64,000 nt of DNA, from positions 31,773,501-31,837,500 of the forward strand of contig CM049407.1 in the NCBI GenBank assembly GCA_026929865.2. Reading direction: 5' to 3'. Both the position numbers and the translations under genes were made by a program. Numbering within the stretch: position 1 is the first letter of the stretch; every line of letters begins with the position of its first letter. Below the pieces are notes generated by a model. It had not been told where the DNA came from and searched no databases. It was given only the letters and a program-made list of their open reading frames with translations. The stretch is from Hyperoplus lanceolatus. Its lineage: Eukaryota; Chordata; Actinopteri; Uranoscopiformes; Ammodytidae. Positions 30,001 through 37,320 of the stretch are shown piece by piece.

Positions 30001-32590
30001 GGAAACGCCAAAAATGCGAGTTGAGTCGAGTCGAGTTGAACTGATACCATGCGGTGGAAAAGCGCCATGGTATGTTTTGTAGAACATTCTAGTGGTACTA
30101 TTTCTTGTGTCTTTGTGTTTTTTTTTACTTTTGAAAACCGTTTTTTTTTTCTTTTTAGTTTGGAAAATGATTATTTTTTCAATGAGTGGTGGGTGATGTG
30201 AGCTACTGTAGGCTACTAAGCAGATAACACAACACATTATTGTGTTTGGTTACAATATTTATTAATTGAACTATTTAACTGCTCCACCTACAGTTTCACT
30301 TTCCTTTTCATCTCCGTCTCAAACAGCTGACCCGATCAACCGGTCGACTCGCGAGCCCAACGGCCCCGACAGCGGGACTCAGTTTAATCACAGATGATCG
30401 CTAGGCAGTTATGATCACTCGAAGTCAAAAAGCTAAATTATGAAATAAAGGCCTCTCTGCCTCTGTCTATCTGTCTGCCTGTCTTTCTCACTGCACAGTC
30501 ACTCCAACAGCATTGGCAAAAAATAATACGTCAAACCCCCCCCCCCCATATCAAACGGTTAAAAGTGTACACCAAACATTTGCAGCCATGTAACTGTTTA
30601 GAAATGTTTGTAAACGTTCACACCCCTATTACAAGCCCATTGCATTGACTACATGTAATATACTATTATGCTCCTTTACTTGGCCTACATTGTGTCTGAC
30701 CAGTGCCTCTCTCTCACACACACACACCATCTCTCTTTTTTTATTCAAGTCTACACATTGCTGAAAGTCAGCTTGGAGCTGCTCTTTTTACCTACTGATG
30801 CCCTGCCACTAACATGGTAAATATGATTTGAGGTTATTTAATGTTTCTCCTTTCATTAACAATTGTGCAAATCTCCTTCCAATGACACAAATATGTTCAA
30901 CTGTCATTATCACAAAAGAACACGCTCACAGATCAAAGTAATAATAACCGCAACAATGTGTTATGCACAGGAGATGAACCAACCACCGGTTAAATGCTGC
31001 AAAAAACGTGGACGGTCCCTGAAGGGACACAAGCGGCTGAGGAACCTCCAGGCTGGCCCTGGATGCAACCTCAGAAATGGAACCAGACTCACAGTGGTCC
31101 AAATGATGGACAGGTATTCCTTCCAAGGATACCGCATCATGACAGGGCCCAGGAGTTCCCCTTTACAGTGGTCCGCAGACAGTTCCCCCTTCGCCTGGCA
31201 TTTGCTGTTACCATCAATAAAGGTGACATAAACTCCATTTTGCATTTCCACGTTTTCACTTTGCAATTTAATTTGATTAGTAATTACCTGAACCCATGTC
31301 TTCTGCAGGACAAGGACAGGAAAATGACAGAGTTGGAGTGTTCCTGCCCCAAAGTGTGTCCGCGCATGGCCAGCTCTACACTGCCTTCAGCAGAGGCAAG
31401 CGTGCCAGAGGTGTGAGGGTGTTCGTTGGAGACCACGAGGACGGCCTGACAGACAACATTGTGTATACAGAACTACTATAAGTCATGATGACACAGTTAA
31501 GGCTGCTGGACTCATCATCAATGTCCTACTCCCTTCCCTCCTGGACATCTACTGAACCCACATCCCCCCCAAAGCAACCAGCATTGTGGGTGACCTCAGC
31601 CACTCCTCACACAGCCTCTGAAGTCTCCTGCCATCTGGGAGAAGGTACCAGAGCCTCCATAGGCTCCACCAGCCTGGTAAACAGTGTTTTCCACCAGCCT
31701 TTCCGGAAGCTCCACTATCTCCCCTCTCTTCCTTCCCTCCCCTCTGCCCCCACAAATTCTTGATTTTTAAACCCCCTCCCATTTGCCCCAAATATTCCTG
31801 GACTCTGCACCTATTTATACTCAGTCTGAACATTAAAATACACATATAATGTACACTTTAACTTTCCTCAGTTTACTGCATATTGCACATATTGTAAATA
31901 ATGTTCATCATATTGCACATTTTAATTTATTTAATTTGTAATGTGTTATACTGCCTTACCTTTAGCACTACTTCAAAATGTATTTATTGTATATTTCATC
32001 ATCTCTTATTTGAACCTTTTGTACTTATTGCCACCTGGTATGCATGACATGTTACTCCAGACACCTGAACCGTATATATTCACGTGCTATAAAATAACTG
32101 AACTTTCACTACAGCATCACAGCTAGGTGATATTACCCTGTGAAAATTGTGCAATACAATGTTACCAGTTCACTTATGTGTGGTTGGGTCTACTTTATTT
32201 TGTGCTTTTATCTCACACTTCATAGTTTGCGTACACTGAGAGGAGTGGCTATATATTCCATTGTACATGTGCGATGACAATAAATGGAATCTTAATCAAA
32301 CTCCTGACACACTAGAGGTAGAGTGCGCGCAACGTGCGCGAAAACTCTAGTAATAATAATATGCTGAAACAAATGCATGAAGTTGCTGAAGAAGATCATG
32401 TTTACTATCTGTAAACATCAATGCAGACTATGGAGTCATTTGAGCCGTACCCTTTCTAGTAGCAAGCAGAGGAGTGATGGAGCTCTGGTGCCACACAGTG
32501 ATGAGCAGTGTCCATGGCAACACCATCAACACGATGGCGACAACGTCTCGTCTCTTCGGCATCTCCAGGGTCAGGGCTATGTCATGGCAC
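9188..32590 (-). CDS. b3gat1: b3gat1-type beta-1,3-glucuronyltransferase, whole gene (4 coding exons)
   Basis: The four exons join in phase to a predicted 335-residue protein, against 334 in human B3GAT1. The family transfers glucuronic acid from UDP-GlcA to terminal galactose of glycoprotein glycans in the Golgi, the step that precedes sulfation to the HNK-1 epitope of neural adhesion molecules. Visible landmarks: N-terminal MPKRRD, a signal-anchor at residues 7-27, a proline-rich stem, the donor-binding DDD motif (about residues 196-198) in YFADDDNTY, the catalytic Glu of GGYQESS (about 285) and the UDP-contacting WHTRTE near the C-terminus. N-glycosylation sequons are NYT, NSS and NCT. The N-terminus and ETPRNYKVRG region fit B3GAT1 better than B3GAT2 or B3GAT3. 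Teleosts often have two copies; which one this is cannot be told. Intron 1 (32450-10554) is about 21.9 kb of mobile elements. Confidence 0.93.
9602..9898 (-). CDS. b3gat1: b3gat1 coding exon 3
   Basis: Ninety-nine codons, beginning MRSTKKVSVWPVAFVGGLRY after an acceptor (CTACCAG) and ending KAANCTK before a GTAAGA donor at 9601-9600. It encodes the acceptor-side half of the catalytic domain: DPHRPFAIDMAGFAVNLRLI, the GGYQESS segment with the catalytic glutamate, and a run highly conserved across the GT43 family. Phase 0 at both ends. No frame damage. Confidence 0.95.
10042..10553 (-). CDS. b3gat1: b3gat1 coding exon 2
   Basis: The exon starts after the acceptor CTGTAG with two bases that complete an Asp codon begun in exon 1, then DRRDGRSNSRNTF (variable stem), HGRDLVEVVRTEYVYSRPPP and the donor-substrate half of the GT43 fold: LPTIHAITPTYSRPVQKAEL, ETPRNYKVRG, DPRIPRGTIQRNLGLRWLRE and YFADDDNTYTLELFEE. 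It ends at a GTACAG donor (10041). The internal methionine near 10563 belongs to intron text and is not the true start. Confidence 0.95.
10575..10636 (-). mobile_element. Non-LTR retroelement 3' tail fragment
   Basis: The minus strand reads ATGACAAATAAACGTCTTGA then ATCTTGAAT-type repeats, like the 3' tails of several fish LINEs. Only the tail remains; it is cut on its inner side by the L1 insertion. Confidence 0.4.
11551..13490 (-). pseudogene. L1 ORF2 reverse transcriptase, disrupted
   Basis: Pieces appear in order on the minus strand: NNKAPGPDGYPVEFFKQF (13490-13370), the Harbinger MITE, then LKKDKDPKLCSSYRPL, EEQTGFIKGRQLFYNVR, VISVDAEKAFVRVEWDYLLA (motif A, with Val where Asp is usual after AEKAF) and TLSRGT. 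The following RQGCPLS and YADD segments are absent; text resumes with LFLPKSFFKTIDQIISGFLW and VRKSLLERCKFNGGLSLPNF. Loss of the catalytic aspartates makes it inactive. Confidence 0.85.
12756..13369. mobile_element. Harbinger-type MITE in L1
   Basis: Inverted ends CGGCCTCTGCACACATCCTG (left) and a right end whose complement is CGGCCTCCACACACATCCTA. The 3-bp duplication TAA (12753-12755, 13370-13372) fits PIF/Harbinger target choice, and the L1 frame joins across the insertion. No transposase remains inside; subterminal text repeats GACGC motifs (for example 13250-13340). Confidence 0.75.
13526..14911 (-). CDS. L1 ORF2 N-terminal part: apurinic-type endonuclease
   Basis: Open for 461 codons from MTANTSNWGIPHFGSS. 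The endonuclease core is intact by motif: SWNIKS (Asn), FLQETH (Glu), VNIYAPN, GGDMNCVID (Asp/Asn), SQIDYYFI and SDHAPLSLD (Asp-His). In L1-type LINEs this enzyme nicks target DNA to prime reverse transcription. After the nuclease comes the linker with SRGQIISYSAHLNKTRKNK-type text. The frame ends shortly before the reverse transcriptase start (NKAPGPDGYPVEFFK at about 13470). Confidence 0.85.
   Translation of the reverse strand: MTANTSNWGIPHFGSSVRFVSWNIKSMGSPIKRLRVFAHLKRLKPDLVFLQETHMRTKDQVRLRCPWVSEEYHSNFNSKARGVAILISNKIQFSASKIISDTNGRYLIISGTLSHVPILLVNIYAPNFDDPHFMNRLFERLPLLNNTLLIFGGDMNCVIDPKLDRSSPRSLTPSSMSKAISDFMSKNGCIDPWRFLNPHLKGYSFFSPMHQSISQIDYYFIDAKLISKVKAAEYHPIVISDHAPLSLDIQLSPQPKYSGLWRFNTLLLSDQKFNKLIATTIDDFIATNQNELEPISSSLLWESLKAVSRGQIISYSAHLNKTRKNKLQELSTNIGNLDHQLVAGPCPNLLKRCVELQTEFDLITTTDAERLLLRSRSTYYEHGDKAGRLLAHQLRRQRASRVIAQIKDLSGNLHTDPTSINSVFSSFYSSLYKLESSSDPTETNSFLDSLNFPVINPDVAK
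15542..16164 (-). pseudogene. L1 ORF1 (RNA-binding protein), frameshifted
   Basis: The frame holds a heptad-rich coiled coil (SSIKTELQAVKLELSQSITN and following text) and then ARSRRNNIRILGIPEG, the start of the RRM-like domain of L1 ORF1 proteins, ending in LDRSHRALQPKPGPGDHP. After this the frame is lost near 15620; the normal continuation (RLHYHTD, RRARAEQRI type) lies one frame over. L1 ORF1p coats LINE RNA as trimers. The native start lies beyond the 5' truncation; MAAIFK at 16066 is an internal methionine. Confidence 0.8.
17927..18774. mobile_element. Non-autonomous hAT element
   Basis: Starts CATCGGTTTTCAAACTGTGG and ends ACTTTGAAAACCCCTG, typical of the hAT group whose ends read CAG(C/G)GGTTTTCAAA. 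The 8-bp duplication GCCTAGAC is perfect (17919-17926, 18775-18782). The interior has long A-runs near 18003-18046 and G-runs near 18705. No transposase. Confidence 0.85.
18986..19857 (-). mobile_element. Internally deleted Tc1-like element
   Basis: Long inverted ends beginning CACTCAACAAAAATATAAAC, flanked by TA on both sides. A longer relative, truncated at its other end, lies at 33153-33953. This copy lacks the middle of the transposase but keeps both ends and a short open frame (19574-19311). The terminal repeats are about 200 bp and nearly identical, pointing to a fairly recent derivative able to be moved by a full-length relative. Confidence 0.9.
19311..19574 (-). CDS. Small Tc1 protein: HTH domain joined to transposase tail
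   Basis: An 87-residue open frame. Residues 1-44 (MSHSKMPQMPQALRERAIGI, LTAGMSTRSVARALNVHFST) are the N-terminal helix-turn-helix that binds Tc1 ends. From LQQLRTAIEEEWTNIPQATI onward it equals the C-terminus of the transposase in the copy at 33472. The DDE catalytic core is absent, and the joint is in frame. It would be a DNA-binding protein without catalytic activity if made. There is no evidence that it is expressed. Confidence 0.55.
   Translation of the reverse strand: MSHSKMPQMPQALRERAIGILTAGMSTRSVARALNVHFSTISRLQQLRTAIEEEWTNIPQATIDNLINSMRRRCVALHEANGGHTRY
19917..20222 (-). pseudogene. Acidic C-terminal transposase-like fragment (tentative)
   Basis: A frame of 101 residues with a Ser/Asp/Glu-rich stretch (VIVYSSSEESDISIPLND, DGQKDDDGDF) followed by FVIVSFAGKT. 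This layout resembles the end of some pogo-type or similar transposases, where an acidic linker precedes a short beta-rich tail. Position inside the TA-flanked element supports it being that element's own remnant. I cannot name the family firmly. Confidence 0.35.
20240..20482 (+). mobile_element. LINE 3' tail fragment
   Basis: Text TGTACAGCACTTTGGACAG followed by AAATGTGCTTTTATAAATAC and a repeated ACTT tail matches the 3' end layout of fish L2/Rex-type LINEs. Only the last about 240 bases are present, the usual outcome of 5' truncation. Confidence 0.55.
20576..21574. mobile_element. DNA transposon with AAGGTGCGAACACAC ends, non-autonomous
   Basis: Inverted ends AAGGTGCGAACACACTAGGC (left) and its complement at the right edge, flanked by TA. 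Subterminal text is built from short TACGCGCGTAA-type motifs at both ends. The middle (20930-21060) is GC-richer and ends in AACAGG followed by GTGAGT, which looks like a 5' exon with a splice donor kept from an autonomous parent. The superfamily is uncertain; TA flanks would fit Tc1/mariner-type or a shifted Harbinger TWA site. Confidence 0.6.
21925..22900 (+). mobile_element. IS630/Tc1-related element remnant
   Basis: The left part (21930-22130) is a run of AAACACTACACAC-type text usual at the ends of this fish family. Two plus-strand copies of the same transposase C-terminus follow: DIACDVDEAMWPDANRR at 22455-22512 and DIACDVDEVMWPDANRR at about 22797-22850. The catalytic domain is not visible. 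The duplicated tail suggests a tandem duplication or two stacked copies. Confidence 0.5.
23473..26142 (+). repeat. Left arm of the palindrome
   Basis: The outer 450 bp and the stretch 24000-24500 are arrays of a degenerate unit of roughly 70-110 bp built on AGTTAACTATTAGTTGCA and TCAACTAA-type motifs. Further in are unique-looking text (24520-25650), a patch of AGC/CTA-rich text (25670-25770) and an innermost 250 bp that matches the right arm less well. Minus-strand frame 25405-25133 is mirrored in the other arm. Confidence 0.85.
25133..25405 (-). other. Open frame in left arm, conserved in mirror copy
   Basis: A 90-residue frame starting MCFNVEPQCYNDLDKGNQNA. Its mirror at 27081 differs by one visible residue (Asp to Gly at position 12) over the shared length. 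I recognise no domain. Because the arms are nearly identical, conservation of the frame adds no independent sign of selection. Confidence 0.3.
26358..29081 (-). repeat. Right arm of the palindrome
   Basis: Mirror copy of the left arm. Paired coordinates sum to 52486 across 24752-25405 and 27081-27734, so there are no net length differences there. The outer ends sum to 52554, so this arm is 68 bp longer outward, accounted for by an additional repeat unit near 28705-28772. A 7-bp length difference lies in the AGC-rich patch near 26750. Confidence 0.85.
27081..27401 (+). other. Open frame in right arm, mirror of 25133-25405
   Basis: A 106-residue version of the same frame, running on 16 codons further (LTSGWSQESDNYAVLS at the end). 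No known family recognised. It could be an exon of a lost autonomous element or chance. Confidence 0.3.
29640..29910. repeat. Two strong short hairpins
   Basis: TTGGCCACGGCACACCT and its exact complement AGGTGTGCCGTGGCCAA are separated by five bases (about 29680-29718). A second pair, AGTCTCTGGCCAATCAG and its complement, lies at about 29852-29908 with a 22-base loop. Both lie inside the split DNA transposon, so they are more likely MITE cores than host RNA genes. Confidence 0.6.
30070..30860. other. No gene recognised
   Basis: Intron sequence with T-runs (30120-30160) and a C-run at 30537. No repeat ends or frames could be assigned. The 5' end of the Helitron may lie here but was not identified. 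Confidence 0.3.
31000..31481 (+). pseudogene. Helitron Pif1-type helicase, C-terminal end, with an intron
   Basis: Recognisable pieces are NGTRLTVVQMMD, FPLRLAFAVTINK and, after a gap, GQGQENDRVGVFLPQSV, AHGQLYTAFSRGKRARGV and a stop at 31481. TINK-GQGQ is helicase motif V and LYTAFSR is motif VI of the SF1/Pif1 group. A GTGACA donor after TINK and a CTTCTGCAG acceptor before GACAAGG allow splicing of about 85 bases that restores the QGQ motif. Frame shifts upstream show decay. Confidence 0.65.
31540..32305 (+). mobile_element. LINE 3' end (RT tail and 3' UTR)
   Basis: Text around 31585-31680 encodes VGDLSHSSHS and LLPSGRRYQSL-type residues, the familiar C-terminal tail of a fish LINE polyprotein, though broken. 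A long AT-rich 3' UTR follows and ends with CATGTGCGATGACAATAAAT at about 32285, as many fish LINEs do. 5'-truncated. Confidence 0.5.
32451..32590 (-). CDS. b3gat1: b3gat1 coding exon 1 (signal anchor), with short 5' UTR
   Basis: Coding starts at ATG 32562-32560 and gives MPKRRDVVAIVLMVLPW followed by TLLITVWHQSSITPLLATRK, closely matching human B3GAT1 residues 1-37. It is a short cytoplasmic tail with basic PKRR and a single membrane segment, as expected for a type II Golgi enzyme. It ends with one extra G before the donor GTACGG (32450), which is phase 1 and fits exon 2. A CTTCAG acceptor just above 32590 suggests that this exon has an upstream noncoding exon. An earlier in-frame ATG at 32676 would lie in the preceding intron and is not favoured. 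Confidence 0.92.
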
Positions 32591-32811
32591 CTGAAGAGCA
32601 CACAACACATGTCAGTACAACAGTCAGTAGAACCACAGAGAGAGGAAAGAGGTGTGGCAGCTCTCTCAATGACCATCTTTTAGAACTCACTGAAGAGAAC
32701 AAGCTCACAAATTAGATTTTTTGAAGTGTGATTTTAAATGCTGGAGTTGCATTACATTTATTATTTTGTCAAATTAGTTTTTAAAAAAAATCTGAATTTG
32801 GTAAAAGAAAT

Positions 32812-33145
32812 ACAAACCCAATTCCGGCAAAAGTTTCAGAAAAGTTGGGATAGGGGCATGTTCACCCTTTCTTTTTAAACACTGAGTAAGCTTTTGGGAA
32901 CTGAGGACATTCATTATTGACATTTTGAAAGTAAAATTATTTCCTATTCTTGCTTGAAATACAACTTCAGATGCTCAACATCCCGGGGTCTCCATTGTGA
33001 TATTTAGTGCTTCATAATGCACCACATTTTTTTCAATGGTAAACAGGCATGAAAGGTATGGACCGTAGACAGGCCTGTCTAGTACCCGCACTCTGTTCCT
33101 ACGAAGCCAAGCTGTATTAAGACAGGCAGAATGTATATGCTGTAT
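32812..33145. mobile_element. DNA transposon fragment (AACCCAATTCCGG end)
   Basis: Starts AAACCCAATTCCGGCAAAAG, the end of a common fish TA-type element, and continues with GATGCTCAACATCCCGGGGT and CTTCATAATGCACCAC text from the same family. It is cut off at 33150 where a Tc1 element begins. Confidence 0.55.
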
Positions 33146-33152
33146 ATATATA

Positions 33153-33953
33153 CACTCAACAAAAATATAAACGCAACACTTTTGTTTTTGCTCCCATTTT
33201 TCATGAGATGGACTTAAAGATCTAAAATTCATTCCAGATACACAATATTACCATTTCTCTCAAATATTGTTCACAAATCTGTCTAAATGTGTGATAGTGA
33301 GCACTTCTGCTTTGCTGAGATAATCCATCCCACCTCACCGGTGTGCCACATCAAGATGCTGATCTGACATCATGATTAGTGCACAGGTGTGCCTTAGACT
33401 GTCCACAATAAAAGGCCACTCTGAAATGTGCATTTGTTTGCTTTATTGGGGGTCTGGGGACTCAGAACCAGTCAATATCTGGTGTGACCACCATTTGCCT
33501 CATGCAGTGCAACACATCTTCTTCGCATAGAGTTTATCAGATTGTCAATTGTGGCCTGTGGAATGTTGGTCCACTCCTCTTCAATGGCTGTGCGAAGTTG
33601 CTGGATATTAGTGGGAAGTGGTGCACGCTGTCGTATACGCCGGTCAAGCACATCCCAAACATGCTCAATGGGTGACATGGCCGGTGAGCATGCTGGCCAT
33701 GCAAGAACTGGGACATTTTCAGCTTCCAAGAATTGTGTACAGATCCTTGCAACATGGGGCCGTGCATTATCTTGCTGAAACGTGAGGTGATGTTCATGCC
33801 TCAGGATCTCATCACGGTATCTCTGTGCATTCAAAATGCCATCAATAAAATGCACCTGTGTTCTTCGTCCATAACAGATGCCTGCCCATACCATAACCCC
33901 ACCACCACCATGGGCCACTCGATCCACAACATTGACATCAGCAAAGCGCTCAC
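33153..33953 (-). mobile_element. Tc1-like element, truncated at one end
   Basis: Left end CACTCAACAAAAATATAAAC preceded by TA, same family as 18986-19857. It holds the C-terminal two thirds of the transposase gene on the minus strand and stops near 33953, where family text gives way to unrelated sequence. The N-terminal HTH and the other terminus are lost, so it cannot move. Confidence 0.85.
33472..33953 (-). pseudogene. Tc1 transposase, DDE catalytic core (partial)
   Basis: Open on the minus strand through GGGVMVWAGICYGRRTQVHF (first Asp region), TFQQDNARPHVARICTQFL (second Asp) and SPAMSPIEHVWDVLDRRIRQ (Glu), spaced as in DD34E enzymes, then the tail LHEANGGHTRY. The frame as read begins in unrelated flank beyond 33953. 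The catalytic triad is visible, but the DNA-binding half is missing. Confidence 0.8.
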
Positions 33954-33959
33954 TGACTG

Positions 33960-34620
33960 CAGTTAGCAGTCCCCTCCCCCGTCCCAACGTCACCACATTA
34001 ATGCACTGCGGTCTTCAAGCAGCGAGTTATCTAGCATCATCTTCTCAGATCCGTATGTGCGATAAAACATGGCAAAACAGACTGTGTCACGACAAAAAGC
34101 AACCACAGCAAATGATGTACTCACGTCTACATGTAGATAGATTCAGTTAAAACAAATGTTTTATTTTGATGAAAACCTAGTTTTTATTTTCTCCTCATCT
34201 GCATCAGATTACACATAGTGATACGTGTTTTAGCGAAAAGCTACAACCCTAGAATTACAGAGCACAGTACACAAGTGAGATATAAGCAAAATGCTATCAA
34301 ATTAGGCAACATCACCCACAGTTGATATGGGCAACCAGATAATTAAATAAATTAAACTACTTTTTCGACTAATCAACATATATTATGAATCAAAATAGTT
34401 GATTATTGGATTCAATTTAAAAGTTGATAAACTTTATATGTGTGCTGAAATGGGAATGGCCAATATAAAGAGACAGTGTTGGAAAAAGGAATGTAACAAA
34501 ATGTGGACATAATTCAAAGTTATGTCTTCCAAACTACATCAGTGAAGAAGTATTATCAACTAGCTAATTAGCTTAGTAGTTTTAATCCTGCTACCTAACT
34601 ATACTTTATGGATATAATGG
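33960..34620. other. No gene recognised
   Basis: AT-rich flank upstream of b3gat1. No frame, exon or repeat end could be assigned. Confidence 0.35.
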
Positions 34621-35088
34621 GAAGCAATGACGTCAGGGGCGTAGCACCAAATTCTGGGCCCCTATACAAAAAGTGCTGATGGGCCTCCTGAAAGGCGGTC
34701 TTACAATACACATGGCTCTCTGAGCCAGACAACTCCACAATATTTCAAATGATGAATGACCAAATCGTTACTTGTACATGAACACAACCCCTGGTCTAAT
34801 GATGTTTAATAACCATACACACACATACAGTGTTTCTCACAGGAATTTGGGAGACTGTGTTGGGGACCCTGGACCTTCTCGGGGGGTCCGGGGTAATGCT
34901 CCCCCGTAAGAATTTTTTTAAGTTTTATTTAGTACTATTTTATGGAATAATTTGGAGACAGAATTACCAAAAAGCAGAAAGAAAAAATTTACAGGTTTAA
35001 AAAATCCAGTCTGCTTTGTGAATGTTTTAATAATCCCAAAGCTACTTCCCTCTTTGAAGAATTTTTTTTCTTTTTTCTTAGTGGCTCA

Positions 35089-35090
<2 letters not shown>

Positions 35091-35138
<48 letters not shown>
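35091..35138. repeat. (TAA)n tract, L2 tail
   Basis: About 16 TAA units directly beside ACATTTTATTTATATAGCGC. This is the microsatellite-like 3' tail of the minus-strand L2 that follows. Confidence 0.9.
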
Positions 35139-35139
<1 letters not shown>

Positions 35140-37320
35140 ATTTTATTTATATAGCGCTTTTCTCTCACTCAGAGCGCTTTACAAAACACAACAATAAACA
35201 AAGAAAAATTACATGTAGAGATGATGGGGCTTGGGTTGGTGGGTGAACTAGGGGTAGGCGGAGGAGAAGAGATGGGTCTTGAGTTTGGACTGGAAGATGG
35301 TGAGGGACTCAGAGTCACGGATATGTTGGGGGAGGCTGTTCCAGAGCCTGGGAGCTGCCCTGGAGAAAGCTCTGTCGCCAAGGCTGCGGAGTTTTGATGT
35401 GTGGGTGGAGAGGAGACTGGCTGAGGAGGATCTGAGGGCCCTGGGGGCTTGTTAGGGGGAGAGGAGGTCAGTGAGATATGGGGGGGGGCCCAGATGGTGG
35501 AGGGCTTTGTAGGTGAGGACCAGAAGTTTGTAATCGATCCGGTATGAAATGGGGAGCCAGTGGAGCTTTTTGAGGACTGGGGTGATGTGGTTCCACGAGT
35601 TGGTGTGAGTGAGGAGACGGGCAGCAGCATTCTGGACCAGTTGGAGTCTGTTAATGGAGGTAGTGCTGATGCCGCCGAGGAGTGAATTGCAATAGTCAAG
35701 GCGGGAGGAGATGAAGGCATGGATGAGTCTTTCAGCAGCGTGGGGTGTGAGGGAGGATCTAATCTTTGCAATATTACGGAGGTGGTTTTGACAGTGTGGC
35801 GGATGTGGGGTTCAAGGGAGAGGGTGGGATAAAAAATTACGCCAAGATTGCGGGCCTGGGGGGAGGGGGAGACCGTGGTGCCGTCGATAGTGAGTGTGGG
35901 GGAGGGGAGGGGGGTTGTGAGTTTGCTGAGGGTGGATTTGGAGCCAATGAGGAGGAGTTCAGTTTTGTTGCTGTTAAGTTTGAGGAAGTTATTTTTCATC
36001 CAGAGTGTTAGTGAAGACAGGCAGGATTCAATGTGGGAGATGGGGGGGTTGTGGGGGGATTTGGTGCTGAGGTAAATGTGGGTGTCGTCAGCATAACAAT
36101 GAAAGTCCATGGAGAAATGGCGAAGTAACTGACCAAGGGGGAGGAGGTAAATGATGAAGAGGAGGGGGCCGAGTACAGAACCTTGGGGAACGCCTTGTGT
36201 GACGGTGACAGTGGCAGGTGTGTGGTTATGGAGGGAGATGAAGTGAGATCTGTCAGAGAGGTATGAGTGAAGCCAGCTGAGTGCAGTACCTTCGATACCG
36301 AGGTTGCTGAGTCTGGTGAGCAGGATGGTGTGGTTTACAGTATCAAAGGCTGCACTCAGGTCAAGGAGGATGAGGAAGTTGAGGGAACCAGCGTCGGCAG
36401 ACTGAGGAGAGCAGTTTCTGTGCTGTGGAGGGGGTGGAAGCCAGATTGGAGGGATTCAAAGTGGTTATTGGCGTGGAGATGGGATTGGAGTTGTTTGGTG
36501 ACTATGCGTTCAAGGGTTTTGGAGAGGAAGGGGAGGTTGGATATTAGGCGGTAGTTACAGAGGGAGGCGGGGTCGAGACCGGGTTTCTTGAGGGTGGGGG
36601 TGACAGCAGCAGATTTGAAAGCAGAGGGGACAATTCCATGGGACAGTGAGGAGTTAAAGAGCTTAGTGAGGTAGGGGCAGAGAACGGGGAGGCAGGACTA
36701 GAGCAGGGGAGTGAGGAGGGGGTCAAGGGAGCAGGTAGTAGGTCTGGAGGAGCTTATAATCTTGGAGAGTGCAGGAGAGGTAACCAGGTTGAAGTGGGAG
36801 AGACGGCAATGGGGAGGAGGGTTTGGGAGGTCCAGCGAAATGGGTATGGGAGGGGCCATTGAATGTGCAGGGGGTTCATGTACAGGGAAAAGTGAATGGT
36901 TGATGGTGGTGATTTTGTCAGCGAAAAACTGGAGGAATGAGTTGCATAGATCTGGGGTGGAGGTGGAGAGGGTGCTGGTCCGGGGTTTGAGGAGGTTGCT
37001 CACTGTGGAGAAGAGGGTTCTGTTGTTTTGGCAGGGGTCAGAGAAGATGGCGGAGAGGTAGGCAGACTTGGCAGCGGTGAGGGCGTCTTTGTAGGCAGTG
37101 AGGTGGAGTTTGTAGGCTTGGTGGTGGACTGTGACTGAGGTTTTTTTGGAGAGTCGTTCGAGTTGGCGGCTGGTCTGTTTCAATTTGCGGAGTGCGGGTG
37201 TGAACCAGGGTGAGGAGGTATTAAAGGAGACAGCTTTGGTTTTTAGGGGGGCCAGGGTGTTGAGGGAGGGCATCTCCCCCTGAAACCAGGGGGAGATGCT
37301 TGGTAGAGGGAGAAAAAGTC

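Larger units (their letters stand above)
22908..30069. mobile_element. DNA transposon split by the palindrome
   Basis: The left flank of the palindrome begins CTTTTCCGCCGCACATGTAG, then repeated CGACT motifs. The right flank ends, on the complement, CTTTTCCACCGCATGGTATC, then the same CGACT motifs. These are matching imperfect inverted ends of one element of about 1.5 kb once the 5.6 kb palindrome is removed. Target duplication is not clear. A GC-rich 5'-exon-like stretch lies near 29300-29420. Confidence 0.55.
30990..32350 (+). mobile_element. Helitron remnant with helicase piece and 3' terminus
   Basis: Plus-strand helicase text at 31000-31481 and a candidate 3' terminus at 32325-32350 define the remnant. 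The terminus has CGCGC-AACGT-GCGCG, a short GC hairpin, then AAAACT and CTAG, next to T, which is the standard Helitron ending. The 5' TC end and the Rep nuclease are not seen. A LINE 3' end lies between helicase and terminus. It sits in intron 1 of b3gat1, ending about 100 bp from exon 1. Confidence 0.5.

Noticed and set aside
32563-32676. Upstream in-frame ATG giving a longer b3gat1 N-terminus
   Set aside because: A splice acceptor lies between it and the conserved MPKRRD start, and the extra residues do not resemble the family.
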